Notes under the pieces: model-generated
What the model was told of the DNA's origin: nothing
The model's input: only the letters and a program-made list of their open reading frames with translations
The model's database searches: none
Part shown: piece by piece, positions 9,081 through 20,400 of the stretch
Layout of the letters: every line of letters starts with the position of its first letter
Numbering within the stretch: position 1 is the first letter of the stretch
Made by a program: the position numbers and the translations under genes
Source: Poteriospumella lacustris
Lineage: Eukaryota > Sar > Chrysophyceae > Chromulinales > Dinobryaceae
Reading direction: 5' to 3'
DNA length: 29,812 nt
Assembly (NCBI GenBank): GCA_008000375.1
Contig: SMOI01000037.1
Span: 13,486 to 43,297, forward strand

Positions 9081-10250
9081 TCACAGCCGCGGCCGCTTCG
9101 GCGACTGCGCCGCGCCGTCGTCGCTGTCGTCGCCGTCGTCGCCGTCGTCGCTGTCGGCCGCAGCTGCCGTCGCGTCGGGCGCGGCGACCCGCAGCGCGTC
9201 GAGGAACGCGGCCTGCTGCAGCTGCGCCAGCTCGCGGAGACTCGCGGAGCGCAGCGCCGCCGAAATGAGCCCGTCGTCGGTCCACTGCGCGAACGACGCG
9301 GCGCCCGGCGGCCCCAGCGGCGGCGGCCCCGCGGCGGCGGCGACGACGACGTCAGCGGCGACCGAAGCGCAGTCGACGGCGGCGACGCGACGCGCGGCGG
9401 CTCGTCGACGGCCGCCGGCGCCAGCAGCGGCTCCAGCGCCAGCGCCGGCTCTGGCTCTGGCTGCGCCTGCTGCTGCCGCGCGAGCAGCACGGCGGCCGTT
9501 TGGAAGTACGCGGGGCCGGCGGCGGGCGGCGGCGGCGGCGGCGGCGCTGCAAAGGCCGTCGCCGACGGCTGCGCGGCCGCCGACGGCGCCGCGGCGTCTT
9601 CGCTGCGCCGCTGCGCCTGCAGAAACTGCAGAATCGCCTGCGGGGGCAGCAGGCGCAGGCGCCGCAGCAGCGTCGAGGTGCTCGGCGGCTGCGCGTCAGC
9701 GGCGGCGTCGGTCGGCAGCGCAGCCGCCGCCGATTCGGCCATCGACGCCGTCGTCGCGCGCAGCTGCCGCTCGAGGCGCTGCAGCGCGGCGCGCAGCCAG
9801 TGCTCGCGCGACAGCGGCGCCGCGCTGGGCGGACGGTGCCCGTCAACGTCCATCGCGTCGTCGGCGCCGTCACTCGCGTCGCTGGCGCTGTCGCTTTCGA
9901 AGACGTCGCTGTCGCTGTCGCCGTCGTCGCTGTCGCCGTCGTCGCTGTCGCTGTCGTCGCTGTCGCTGTCGCTGTCGCCGCCGAGGAGGCCGACGCCGAG
10001 TCGCCGTCGCGGCGGCAGCAGCGCCGACGACAGCGCCGCGACGTTGGCCATCGTCGCGAGGTCGTCGCCGTCCTCGTCGGCGTCGCTGCCGCGCACCTGC
10101 GCCATGATCAGCGCCATCAGCTCCTCGTAGTACGCCTTCTCCTCGCCGCCGCCGCCCGCCTCGTCGCCCGCTGCACCTCCCGGCGCCACCCCGCCGCGCG
10201 ACGGCGACGGCACCGGCTCGTAGAGGTCGCCGTCGCCGTCGTCGTCGTCG

Positions 10251-10292
<42 letters not shown>

Positions 10293-11894
10293 CCGTCGTC
10301 GTCGAAGTCGTCGTCGTCGTGGCCGAAGAAGTCGTCGAGGCCGCCGCCGCCGCCGGTGCGCGCCGCCGCCAGCTGCTCCTCCATCGCCGCAGCCGTCGTC
10401 AGCCAGTTCTGCACGTGGACCACGTTGCGCACGAGCAGCGACAGCCGCGCGTTGAAGAAGCGACTGACCGGCTCGCCGGGCCCGCCGCCCGCCGCGACGG
10501 CGACCGAAAACGGCGCCTCGCCGCCGCCGCGGCCGCGCCACGGCGCGCGCAGGTCGAAGAACCAGGGGTGCGTGCGGCGCTGGCGCAGCGCCGCGTGCAG
10601 CCGCTGCTGGCGATCGGACAGCGCCGCTCGTGGCGCGACAGGCGGCGCCGCGCGCTGGTCGTGGGCGGCCCACACGGCGCCGACGAGCGCAGCGGCCGTT
10701 TGACAGTGGCGCAGCGGCACCGCCGCCGCCAGCTGCGCAGCCCACGCGCGCAGCTTCGCGTCGGTGTCCAGCGCCTTCAGCTGCTCCTCGAAGCGCCGCA
10801 CGTCGAAGGCGAAGGGCCGGTCGCCGGCGCCGAAGTTGCAGGCGATCGGGCAGTAGCAGTCGAGGCCCACGGCCGCGAACCACGGGTACCGCGCCAGCTC
10901 GCGGCTGTCGGCGTCCGTCGGTTGGTGGAAGCCCGTCAGGCGGCCGTTCTTCGTGAAGAAGAGCATCGCGCGCGTCAGGCCGTGGATCAAGCCCAGCCCC
11001 ACCGTGTCGCCCACGCCGAAGCGCGTGTCGGCGTCCGTCTCCACCTCGACGTGTTCGCTGCCGTCGCCGCAGCAGTACAGCAGGCCGTCGTCGCCGTGTA
11101 GCGCAAAGCTGTTCTCGTCCCAGCCCGGCTGCATGTTGAAGGCGTTGAAGCCGGGCCGAGCCATGCCGATGCAGACGCACGGCGGTGGCACGAACTCCTC
11201 GCCGAACGGCGGCAGCTGCGCGCGCCGCGGCGCAGGCTCCTGCGGCGGGAAAATCGCGATTTCGTAGTAGCTGACGCAACTTAGGACGTGGCCGCGGCGG
11301 GGCCCTTCCCCGGGGAGGCAGTAGGGCTTCGCAAAGGGCAGCAACGCGGGGCTGAAGACTTGCTCATCGGTCGCCGACAGGTTGCCGCAGTGGCCGGTGA
11401 CTGCAAAGAAACGATCGGGCGTTAAATCGTTAAATCGATAAATATGAAGCTGGAAACGATCAAAACGAACCGGGAAAATGGTCGTCCGAGAAGAAGGCGC
11501 GGTCTCTTCCTCGGTTGCCCGTGAAGAGGACGCATTCTTGACCGTCGCAGGTGACGCGCGTCAGACCGTAGCGCTCGCGTCTGCGGGAATCAACATGAGG
11601 AGTACCAACCACCGCTACTAAAGGCCATGTGCTGAATCGGGAGGCTAGACTCAGAATTTCGCGAAAAGAGGGTCGAGACTCGAAGAAAACGTCGTCGAGA
11701 GGTGACGCCAAGCGCCCGGTAAAGTACGAAAGTAGCGAAATCAGCTGTCGGTGCAGCAAATCGTCCCGTCCAACATATTCATTAATATCTCGAGCAGTTA
11801 GAAGCAACTCTCTGAACTCAGAGAACCAAAGAAACGAGAGAATCATCCGCCGGAACTCCGGGATTGACAGAAGTGACTGAAGTGTCGGAGGCAT
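9081..11894 (-). CDS. F-box-like / SPRY domain protein with acidic runs, frame broken near its 3' end
   Basis: Exon 1 (11894-11471) starts MPPTLQSLL and encodes a Leu-rich segment, IPEFRRMILSFLWFSEFREL, that resembles an F-box. The 70-bp intron 11470-11401 (GTTCGT...TTTGCAG) joins HFP to VTGHCGNLSATD, making a continuous SPRY domain (about 130-335; YYEIAIFPP, FFTKNGRL, PWFAAVGLDCYCPIACNFG). Beyond it are a poly-Asp run (about 499-530), a Ser/Asp-repeat region (about 612-658) and a Leu-rich helix. The reading frame must shift near 9310-9345: the upstream frame turns Arg-rich, while the adjacent frame continues sensibly as SFAQWTDDGLISAALRS to a TGA at 9081-9083, ending SPKRPRL. The exons total 2744 nt, one short of a multiple of three, so a missing base or a tiny unrecognised intron is likely. 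F-box/SPRY proteins commonly act as ubiquitin-ligase adaptors; that role is inferred. Confidence 0.7.
10226..10322. repeat. Coding (GTC)n tract specifying poly-Asp
   Basis: An impure GTC/GTCGCC tract that on the minus strand encodes the long Asp/Gly-Asp run of the SPRY protein. It is similar in sequence to the non-coding GTC tract at 12074-12155. Confidence 0.9.
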
Positions 11895-12096
11895 CGTATC
11901 CGATTGACAGCCGAAGCCTTCCGATCTTGAATGTCTCTCCGCAAAAGAAGCAACAAAGCTAACGAAAATGGACCTGTCCCGGTAGTCTACTGAAGGATCT
12001 GCAAGCAAGTGGATGCATCTCTTTCGGCCATTGGCATTCGAAGGCGACTTCGAACGCTGCCGCTGCCCTGCCGCGTCGTCGTCGTCGTGTCGTCGT

Positions 12097-12155
<59 letters not shown>

Positions 12156-12383
12156 GACCTGCTGCTGCTTGCTGCGCTGCTGGATGAAACGTCAAAAATG
12201 AAACGCCTCCAGGGTGGTTTCGTTTCAGCGAAACGGTCCGTCGCGAGCGCTGCTGCTTGCTGCCTCATCGAAAGGAAACTCGATGGACCAGCAAGCAAAC
12301 CAGTCTGTAACATCGCCACAAATTGATCATTCCCAACACAGTTCTTACCGCGTTCTTTGCTTCGCCTCGCCTCATGGACAGTC
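11895..12383. other. Divergent intergenic region between the SPRY and coiled-coil genes
   Basis: A 489-bp region between outward-reading genes, expected to hold both promoters. It contains the GTC microsatellite and a small inverted repeat (GTTTCG/CGAAAC, 12217-12234, six-base loop). The frame of the plus-strand gene stays open slightly upstream of 12384 but has no ATG there; the minus-strand frame likewise has no ATG upstream of 11894. No other coding potential is seen. Confidence 0.6.
12074..12155. repeat. (GTC)n microsatellite
   Basis: About 27 near-perfect CGT/GTC units, interrupted twice near the left end by an extra GT. It lies in the divergent promoter region and gives spurious Asp, Arg or Val homopolymer frames. 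Confidence 0.95.
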
Positions 12384-15300
12384 ATGAGTATCGAGGGCAG
12401 TCCATTGGCTGGTAGTTTCGCCCCAAGTGGAGGCAACTCCCATTCGAACATGAACGTTGTGCCCCATGACGATCGAATGGATCAGATCATGAAAATCGAT
12501 GCGCAGGCACTGCTGAAGACGATTCGAGACCTCGAACAGCGGCTGACGGAGCATCAGCGGCCGGACAGTATGCCACCGTGGGCCGTTGCTCTGGAGACGC
12601 GAATGGAACAGCTCGAGAAACTCCGCAGCAGCGCACCAGAAGCCGAAAACAAAGAGGACGGCCTTGTCCCCAAGCCTCTTGCAGCAGAGGCTGTCAATTT
12701 ATCGACGCTGACGATGGAGGAGCGCATCATCGCTAAAATACGCAGCGAATTCGAAACGAAGATCGGCAACTCGCAGCTGCACTTCGAGGGCGTCATCTCG
12801 TCCTACTCGCTCGAGATGGAGCGCATCCACAAGCTGCTGATGATTCGGCCGACGACGTCCGAGCTGCAGCACGTGGTCCTCAACGTGCAGCAGCAAGAGA
12901 CGCGCACGCAGCAGCACCTGCAGGAGATGCAGAACTTCCTCATGTCCAGCGTGCGCGACCGCATTTCGGAGGAGATGGTGGGCTGTCTGCTGGAGCTGCG
13001 AAATGCACGAGCGGCAGGAGAGGAGAGCGCCCGCTTGATCGCCAAGCAAGTGTCCGACTTCACGGCCCAGATGGGCGAGCTGCGTGAGGGCGCGCAGAAC
13101 TCGATCGTTGCGCTGCAGGAGGCGCAGGCCGAAGCGAAGCTGCTGATCGAGGCGCAGAAAGGCGACATCGAGCAGTCGCGGCGGCAGCTGAAGGACGAGA
13201 TCTACAAGATCAACTCCATCGCCATGGGGCTAAAGAACGACGTGAAAGCCACCGGCGACGCGCTCGTTGAGCACTCGGCGCGGACGGAGGACGCCATCGC
13301 GAAGCTGGACGACCGCCTCAAGGCCGAGAACAAGCGCCTGGAGAAGGAGATCGGCGACCTCACGGTGCGACTCGCGGCGGCAGAGCGCGCCCAGGCGGAG
13401 GCGGAGACGACGCTGGCGCAGGTGAAGTTCAACTTCGAACGCGAGATGGACGAGCTGCGCGACTGGCGCGGCGGCCAGGACCGCAAGTTCCAGGACGCCG
13501 ACAAGCGCCAGACGACCAGCGAGAAGCAGATCATGGACCTCATCACGCAGGCCCAGGCCTTCGACACGCAGATCACGAGGAACGCCGAGCACAGCGACAA
13601 GCTGGCGGCCGACGTGGAGGCGCTCACGACGCTGTGTCAGCAGACGCTGGCGGCCGACATCAAGAGCAACACGCTGAAGATCTCGCTGCTGCAGGAGCAG
13701 GTCAACATCGCCATCCCCAAGACGCTGATGGAGCACGCGAAGCGCATGAACGACCTGCACGAGGACCTGCGCTGCACGAGCGAGTCGATCGAGATCCTCA
13801 AGGGCCGCCACGACGCGGAGGACGAGCTCATCGCGTCGCTGCTGCCCCTGAAGGACAAGGTCGCCTTCCTGTCGGACGCCAAGACGGCTCACGACCAGGA
13901 GCTGGAGAACCTGAAGGAGGGCATCACGGCCTGCATGGACGCCAACAGCGAGTTCGCGCGGCGGATGGAGGAGTTCGAGGAGTCGATGGAGACGTTCGAC
14001 GAGTCGATCAACTCGCGCATGAACCGCATCCGCGACACGCTGCTCGACACGCTCCTCGAGAAGCAGGGCCAGCACTCGGCGACCATTCGCAACACGCGCG
14101 AGAACATGGAGGTGATGTCGATGGCGGCGGGCGAGGCGGGCCTCAGCATCGCCGGCAGCGGCGCGGCCGACGGCAAAGGCAAAGGCCCCGGCGGCGCGCT
14201 GGGACCGCGAATGACCGTCGTTCATCGCGAGGGAGACGCGGGCGGCGGCCCCGCGCTGCAGGGCCCCGCCTCTGCCAACGTGGGTCAGCTGAAGCGCCTG
14301 CAGTCGTTCCGGCGGCCCACGATGCAGGGCGCCATCGTGCAGGGCAACAACATCCCGCCCGCCGGAGGGTCGCCCGGCGGAGGCGGCGGCGGCGGTGGCG
14401 GCGGCGTTCAGTCCGCGTCTGCAGCGGTGTCGTCGCAGGGCTCGACACAAATGCAGCCGCCGGCGCCGCAGCAGTCGCCTGGGGGCGGTGGAGGTGCGCC
14501 GATGCTGGCGGCGGGCGCTCCGCCAGCTGGCGCGATGCTTCGCCGCGGGGGGTCCATCCGCATGCAGCACCAGACGCAGAACATCCTCGCGCAGCACCGC
14601 AAGGTCATGGGCATGGCGACGCACGCGGAGGGCGCGGCCGAGGCGAGTGGCCACGCGCCGACCGGCCACGCGCCATCGCAGCCGCCGCTGCAATCGCAGC
14701 CGTCGGCCAGCGCGATGACCGGCGACGCGGTGCCCACGGCGACGCCCACGGCGCGCAGCTCGATGGCGACCGCGCGGTCGCAGCCTGGGGCCGTGCACAT
14801 CCCGCAGCCGCAGCCGGCGGACGGCTCGGCGGCGCCCGTTTCGCCCGATGCGCCGGCACACGCAGCCGGCACAGCGCCGGCCGGCGATCAGCCCGAGGGC
14901 GACCACCCGCCGATTGAGCTGTCGCCAACCGCCGCGAAGCACAGCGCCGGTGCTGCAGATTTCGCTGCGTTTCCGGTCCACGACGACGCGGCGGAGGGCG
15001 GCGGGTCGCACGCGGAGGCCGACGGGTCCCACGACGAGGCCCCGCACTACGCCCACCAGCCAGCCGCGTACCAGCAGCCCTTCCAGCCGCAGCCGTTCTA
15101 CGGACAGGCGCCCCACAGTGCGCCGGGCGGCTTCGACGGCGGCTTCGCGATGCCCAGCGTTGTGTCGCTGGCGTCGCGGCCCGACGCGCTCTCGGGCGAG
15201 TACCAGCAGATGCTGCACGCGCCGGCGCAGCTGGACGAGGCCGGCGCGGAGCAGGAGGCGCAGTTCCTCGCCGACCTCTGCCTGAACTTCGAGGACATCT

Positions 15301-16094
15301 CCCTGAAGCGCAAGAAGGTGTCCAGTCTGCCGCTGGCCTTCTGCCAGAGCATCGCGCAGATCGCGCGCGGGATGGCCGAGCTCATCGCCGAGCAGGCCGA
15401 CTTCGAGATGGTCGAGCAGGCGATCGCGGCCGTCAACGGGCCGCTCGTCGTGCAGGACGTCACCTACGACGACGCCTTCGTCGTCAGCACGCGGCAGAGG
15501 AAGCAGGACGAGTACATCGACCTCGTTTTGCGCTTCGTGAACAGTCAGGTGAGCAATGGCGGCGTGCTGCGGTCGGACGCGCGGCAGCTGTTCATCGCGC
15601 TGGTTCGCAAGGCGCTGGACATGTTCATGTCCAAGCACAACCAGGTGCTCGTCGCGGGCAACTCGCGTTTGGGCCGCACGAAGATCCCCACGTGCATCGC
15701 CTGCGACCGCCCGTTGGTGGAGAAGACGCGTTTGGACCGCGCCGTGGCCAGTCCGCCCGGCACGCGCGGGCTGCTAGAGCAGAGCGCCGCGACGCTGCGG
15801 TCGGGCTGGAGCGCTCCCGGCGGCAGCCAGTTCATGAGCGACGACGATCCGGCGTCCAACGATCTCGTGCAGCGCGCGTACCCCGCCGTCCATTTGGAGA
15901 ACTCCTTCGCGTCGAGCTCGCAGCACGTGCCGGCGAAGGGAATTCTGGGTCGCGGCCTCCTCACGGCGAGTGTCGACAGCCAGCGGCCGAAGACCATGTC
16001 GAGCGGGTCGCGTGCCTCGCTGTCAGGACACGGCAACAACGCGAAGGCGCTGAGGTCCGCGACCTTGCGGCCAAACTCATCTGCGATGATGTGA
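12384..16094 (+). CDS. Long coiled-coil protein with disordered middle and C-terminal CxxCDRP motif (possibly DUF4795/QRICH2-like)
   Basis: A single-exon protein of 1236 residues starting MSIEGSPLAG. Residues about 40-590 are strongly helical and charged with heptad-like spacing (for example LDDRLKAENKRLEKEIGDL), predicting an extended coiled coil. Residues about 600-950 are Gly/Pro/Gln/Ala/His-rich and disordered, including a run of ten Gly. A more conserved-looking helical region follows (about 955-1110, FLADLCLNFEDISLKRKKVS), ending in PTCIACDRPLVEKT with Cys1104 and Cys1107. A coiled coil followed by a C..CDRP motif recalls the DUF4795 family that includes the sperm-flagellar protein QRICH2, which would suggest a cytoskeletal or axonemal role. 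I hold that assignment weakly. The Ser/Gly-rich tail ends NSSAMM. Alternatives are a generic structural or centrosomal coiled-coil protein. Confidence 0.8.
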   Translation: MSIEGSPLAGSFAPSGGNSHSNMNVVPHDDRMDQIMKIDAQALLKTIRDLEQRLTEHQRPDSMPPWAVALETRMEQLEKLRSSAPEAENKEDGLVPKPLAAEAVNLSTLTMEERIIAKIRSEFETKIGNSQLHFEGVISSYSLEMERIHKLLMIRPTTSELQHVVLNVQQQETRTQQHLQEMQNFLMSSVRDRISEEMVGCLLELRNARAAGEESARLIAKQVSDFTAQMGELREGAQNSIVALQEAQAEAKLLIEAQKGDIEQSRRQLKDEIYKINSIAMGLKNDVKATGDALVEHSARTEDAIAKLDDRLKAENKRLEKEIGDLTVRLAAAERAQAEAETTLAQVKFNFEREMDELRDWRGGQDRKFQDADKRQTTSEKQIMDLITQAQAFDTQITRNAEHSDKLAADVEALTTLCQQTLAADIKSNTLKISLLQEQVNIAIPKTLMEHAKRMNDLHEDLRCTSESIEILKGRHDAEDELIASLLPLKDKVAFLSDAKTAHDQELENLKEGITACMDANSEFARRMEEFEESMETFDESINSRMNRIRDTLLDTLLEKQGQHSATIRNTRENMEVMSMAAGEAGLSIAGSGAADGKGKGPGGALGPRMTVVHREGDAGGGPALQGPASANVGQLKRLQSFRRPTMQGAIVQGNNIPPAGGSPGGGGGGGGGGVQSASAAVSSQGSTQMQPPAPQQSPGGGGGAPMLAAGAPPAGAMLRRGGSIRMQHQTQNILAQHRKVMGMATHAEGAAEASGHAPTGHAPSQPPLQSQPSASAMTGDAVPTATPTARSSMATARSQPGAVHIPQPQPADGSAAPVSPDAPAHAAGTAPAGDQPEGDHPPIELSPTAAKHSAGAADFAAFPVHDDAAEGGGSHAEADGSHDEAPHYAHQPAAYQQPFQPQPFYGQAPHSAPGGFDGGFAMPSVVSLASRPDALSGEYQQMLHAPAQLDEAGAEQEAQFLADLCLNFEDISLKRKKVSSLPLAFCQSIAQIARGMAELIAEQADFEMVEQAIAAVNGPLVVQDVTYDDAFVVSTRQRKQDEYIDLVLRFVNSQVSNGGVLRSDARQLFIALVRKALDMFMSKHNQVLVAGNSRLGRTKIPTCIACDRPLVEKTRLDRAVASPPGTRGLLEQSAATLRSGWSAPGGSQFMSDDDPASNDLVQRAYPAVHLENSFASSSQHVPAKGILGRGLLTASVDSQRPKTMSSGSRASLSGHGNNAKALRSATLRPNSSAMM

Positions 16095-17431
16095 CACCCC
16101 TGACGCGACGTTGCGCGTTGCGCGCCGAGCACTTGAGTACGCACCGCCCACCGCGTCGTCCCACCACCGGGTTGGCGTCGCGCCGGGCCTATTTCTGTAA
16201 AAAGTTCGTTAATATCGCGTGCCGTTCCCCACATCGGGGCGAAAGAGGCTCTTCGAAGCCGGTCGATTTCATTGAGCGACGCCTGCCTCCTGGAGTTGGA
16301 CTGCGAACGTGGGAGTGCGACTCGGCAGTGATCTCGGCGCCTGACAATCATTCAAATCGCGAAGGGGAGTAACTGCAGAGAGCATCCGCAGTCGGTAGAA
16401 TCACGAGGGGGATACTTCGCCGATGAATATATATAGCTTTTATATAGAAGCCTTCATTCCATCACACAATTCTGCGTTGTGGATGTCTGGAGGCAATTCT
16501 CATGTTAAACTATCCATTCAAGCCCCACTTCCGCGTTTCCAACTGTTCCTTCACCCTTTTCCTTAGCAGTTTCAACGAGTCGACGATGACAGAGAACGTA
16601 AAATGCTTCAGTTCATAGGTATCATGTCAGTTTTTTGGGGGGGGGATACGACTAAATGCAGGGCTGTTGAGACTATACTTCACTTTTTCTTTGCCATGAA
16701 TGTTGAGACTGCGTGAATCGAGTACGAACCCTACCTCATCCTAACCTCTTTGGACAACTTTCTTTCGCATCAATCCCTGTGGAACATGCTTCAGAGACTC
16801 GAAATCATCTGGGAATCGAATCGTTCCTGCCGCTTCGATCGGCCGAGTCGGAGGTTGGAAAGACTGCGGCGGTTACAACTTTGGCCACCCGCCCATCGGA
16901 GAACTAAAGGCGCGGAATACTTCGATCAACATGATTTAAAATGGTAGCTTTGCCGAGCATTACCGTACAACCCCATGAGTTTTATCTTATGCACAAGTTT
17001 TCCTAAATTTTCTTTCCATCGACAATCAAATTATGTTCAGCTTCATACTTTTCCGCTTTATCTCAGACATAATTACGGATATCCGGCTTTCTCCACCCGA
17101 GACGCGGAGGCGCTGTACGTCGTCGTCGTCGTCATGTCCGGTCGGTTTGAACAAGAAACGGCTAGTGGCCCTCTGCCCTCTGCGACTGAAGAGCGAGCGA
17201 GGCCTTTGAGGAGGCCGACGAATGAAAAGGAGGCCATAGCCATTGCTGTTTGCCGCCTGCGGCTCTTGTCACTCTCTTCTCTGCTGACCCGAGGCTCTTG
17301 ATCACGTTTCGTCGAGAGAAAAGGTGCCGTAGAAGTTGTGAAGCGACTGAGACTTTGGCCTGTCGTTTTTGGTGCGATACGTTGCGTCACCATTTAGTTG
17401 CACAAGGATTCTTTTGAAGAAGCTGTAAAAT
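16095..17431. other. Non-coding spacer upstream of the giant armadillo gene
   Basis: A 1337-bp stretch, AT-richer than its flanks. It holds an AT run (ATATATATAG at about 16427-16437), a T6G9 run at 16631-16645, and short open frames with no recognisable features. It should contain the 3' UTR of the coiled-coil gene and the promoter of the armadillo gene. No tRNA, rRNA or mobile element was recognised. Confidence 0.6.
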
Positions 17432-20400
17432 ATGGCGAAAGTGTTGGAATCACTCATTGCCAAGGGTCGCCGAGCGCGGCGACCGCCAGAGCAGAAGGAA
17501 ATTGCATTCGGATTGGCCGACCTGTCGACGCACGGTACGTATTCGTTTGCTGCTGTTGCCGCTGCTGCAGCTGCTGCTGTTCTGTTTTCATTATCTCCTT
17601 CGCTCGTGTGTAGAGGAGTTATTGGAGAGATTGGTGCAAAAGGGTGGCGTGAAGTCGCTTCTCATTTTGCTCACCAAGTCGATCGACATCGATGCGCAGC
17701 GTTTCTCGGCGCTTGCGCTGGGCAATTCGGCCTCTGCTCGTAAGTTAATTGTTCGCCTGCTCGTTCGTGACTTGGTGCATGGAACTTATAATTGCTCTTT
17801 TTTAAGCCTTTAATCGCACGCGCATGGCCAGCGAAGGCACAATCCCCATTCTCATCGAGTACATGAAGAACAACGAAAACGACATCGTTGCGAGGCAGTA
17901 CTGCGCCATGGCGCTCGGTAACTTGGCCGCCGAGCCGGAGAATCACATGGAAATTGTCAAATCAGAAGGCATAGACGCACTGATAACAGTGCTCAAAAGC
18001 GAGGACATGGAGGGCGGGCGGTACGCTGCCTTCGCCCTGTCGAATCTCGCCGCAAACGCGAACCATCGCGAGCGCATCGTTGAAGAGAACGCCGTACCGG
18101 CCCTGGTGTCTCTGGCGTGCTGCGAGGATCTTAATGCACAGCGCCAGGCCGTTGCGGCGCTACGCGGTCTTTGTATCAGCCCCGAGTTCCGCACGATCGT
18201 CGTGCGCGAGGGAATCCTCGACCCGCTCGTGTTGATGAGTCGCTCCGAGGACGTAGCCGTCCTTCGCGAGATCGCCGCCGCGCTGAACAACCTGTCGTCC
18301 GTCGAGGAAAACAAGATGGAGATCGCGGACCGCGCCATGTGCACCATCATCGGCCTGATGATCCAGGGCGACACGGTCGTCGAGCGCCACGCCGTCTGCG
18401 GTGCGGCCAACTTGATGGAAATGCAGGAGCTCAACGGCCGCTTCATCGAGGAGCGCGGCGTTGCGCCGCTCGTAGCGCTGGCGAAGAGCCAAGACCCGAA
18501 CAGTCGCGGCGAGGCCTGCCGTTGCCTCGCCAACCTCACCGTCAACCCGGACGTGCACCAGATCCTCATCCACGAGGGCGCGCTTGACAGCCTCGTCTCG
18601 GCGCTGAGCGCGCATGAGCTGAACTGTCAGAGATACGCGTCGCTGTCGCTCGCGAACCTGGCGACAACGGTCGCGGCGCAGGTCAAAATCATCGAGTGCG
18701 GCGCCGTGCGGCCGCTCATCCACCTCGCGCTGAACCCGCTGCACCAGATCGAGGCGCGACGCTACGCCGTCTTGGCCATGGCCAACCTCACCGCGACCAC
18801 GTCGAACCACATGACGATCATCGAGGACGGCGGCATCCAGGCGCTGCTGTCGCTCTGCAACTCGCCCGACCTCATGTCGCAGTACTACGTGGGCTGCGCG
18901 CTGGCGAACCTGTCGTGCTCCATGTCGAACCACGCGATCATCATGGAGGCGGGCGGCGTCCAGGCGCTCATCTCGCTCGCCACCAGCCCCGACCCCGACG
19001 TGCACCAGCAGGCGGCCGCCGCGCTGCGCGGCTTGTCGGTCACCTTCGACAACAAAATGAAGATCGCGCAAGAGGGCGCCCTGGCGCCGCTGTCGCATCT
19101 GCTGGCGTCCGACGACGTGGAGATTCTCCGCGAGGTCGTGTCGGCCCTGGCGAACCTGTCCGTCTGCGACGAGAACAAGTACGAAATCGTCAAGGCGGGC
19201 ACGCTGACGGCGCTGATCTCGCTGACGCAGTCCACCGACATGGTCGTCGCCTCGCAGGCCTGCGCCACCCTCGCGAACCTCGCCGAAATCACCGCGAATC
19301 AGCCGGTGATCGCAGCGGAGGGAGCCGTGCGCCCCACCGTCGCCGTGATGCGCTCGAAGTACATCGAAGTGCAGCGCGAGGCCGGGCGGCTGCTGGCGAA
19401 CCTGTGCGCGTCCGAGTCGGACTTCACGCTGACGATCGTCGAGTCGGGCGGCCACAACCTGCTCATCTCGTACCTGCTGTCCAACGACACCGCCTGTCAG
19501 CGCGTCGGCTCGATGGGCATCTGCAACCTGTGCACGCAGCCTCGCTTCCGCCAGGTGCTCATCGAGTGCGGCGTGCTCGAGCCGCTGTGTTCGCTCGCGC
19601 GGTCGGAGGACGTCGAATTGGAGATCCAGCGCTACGCCGTGCTGGCCATCGCAAGTACGTCCGCCATCTGTTCCGCGCGCCGTTCGTCTCTCATCCGTCT
19701 GTGTCGCTGTCTGTGTCTGTGTCTGTGTCTCAGATCTCGCGTCGGCCACCGAGAACCACAAGGTCTTCGTGCAGGACGGCATGCTCTCGATGCTCATCAG
19801 CTTGTCGACCGCCAACGACGCCGAGGTGCGGCAGTACGCCGCGTACGCCTGCGTCAAGATCGCGCAGAACGCCGACGTTCGCGACGCGATCACCGAGGCG
19901 GGCGGCCTCGAGCCGGTGCTGTACCTGGCGCGCACGGACGAGGCGGAGATCCAGCGCCAGGTGCTGCCGGCTCTGTGCTGCCTGTCCTTCCACGACGCCA
20001 ACAAGGTGCCCATCGTGCGCCACGGCGGCCTCGAGACCGTCGTGCGCGCCATCCGCGACAACACGACGGAGAGCTCGCGCCTCGCCTGCTGCACGATCGC
20101 GAACCTCGCGGAGATGGCGGTGAACTTCGACCTCATCGCCGACAACGGCGCCATCCCCAACCTCGTCTACGCGCTCACGATGAGCAGCGAGGAGGTGAAG
20201 CGCGAGGCCGCGCGCGCGCTCGGCAACTTGTCGGCGAACATCGAGCTGGGCGACGTCATCCTGCGCGAGGGCGCGCTGCCCTACCTGGTGCCGATGCTGC
20301 GGTCGTCCGACTACCTCACGCAGCGCATGGGCGCCATGGCCATCTGCAACTTGTCGTCGAACATCCGCAACCAGAAGCACATGCTCGACGGCGGGCTCTT

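Noticed and set aside
12217-12234. Six-base inverted repeat GTTTCG/CGAAAC as a regulatory hairpin
   Set aside because: Too short to separate from chance.
13230-15638. 802-codon antisense frame over the coiled-coil gene
   Set aside because: Arg/Leu/Val/His-rich shadow with no motif.
16427-16437. AT run as a TATA box
   Set aside because: It lies about 1 kb upstream of the next start and more likely belongs to the 3' region of the preceding gene.
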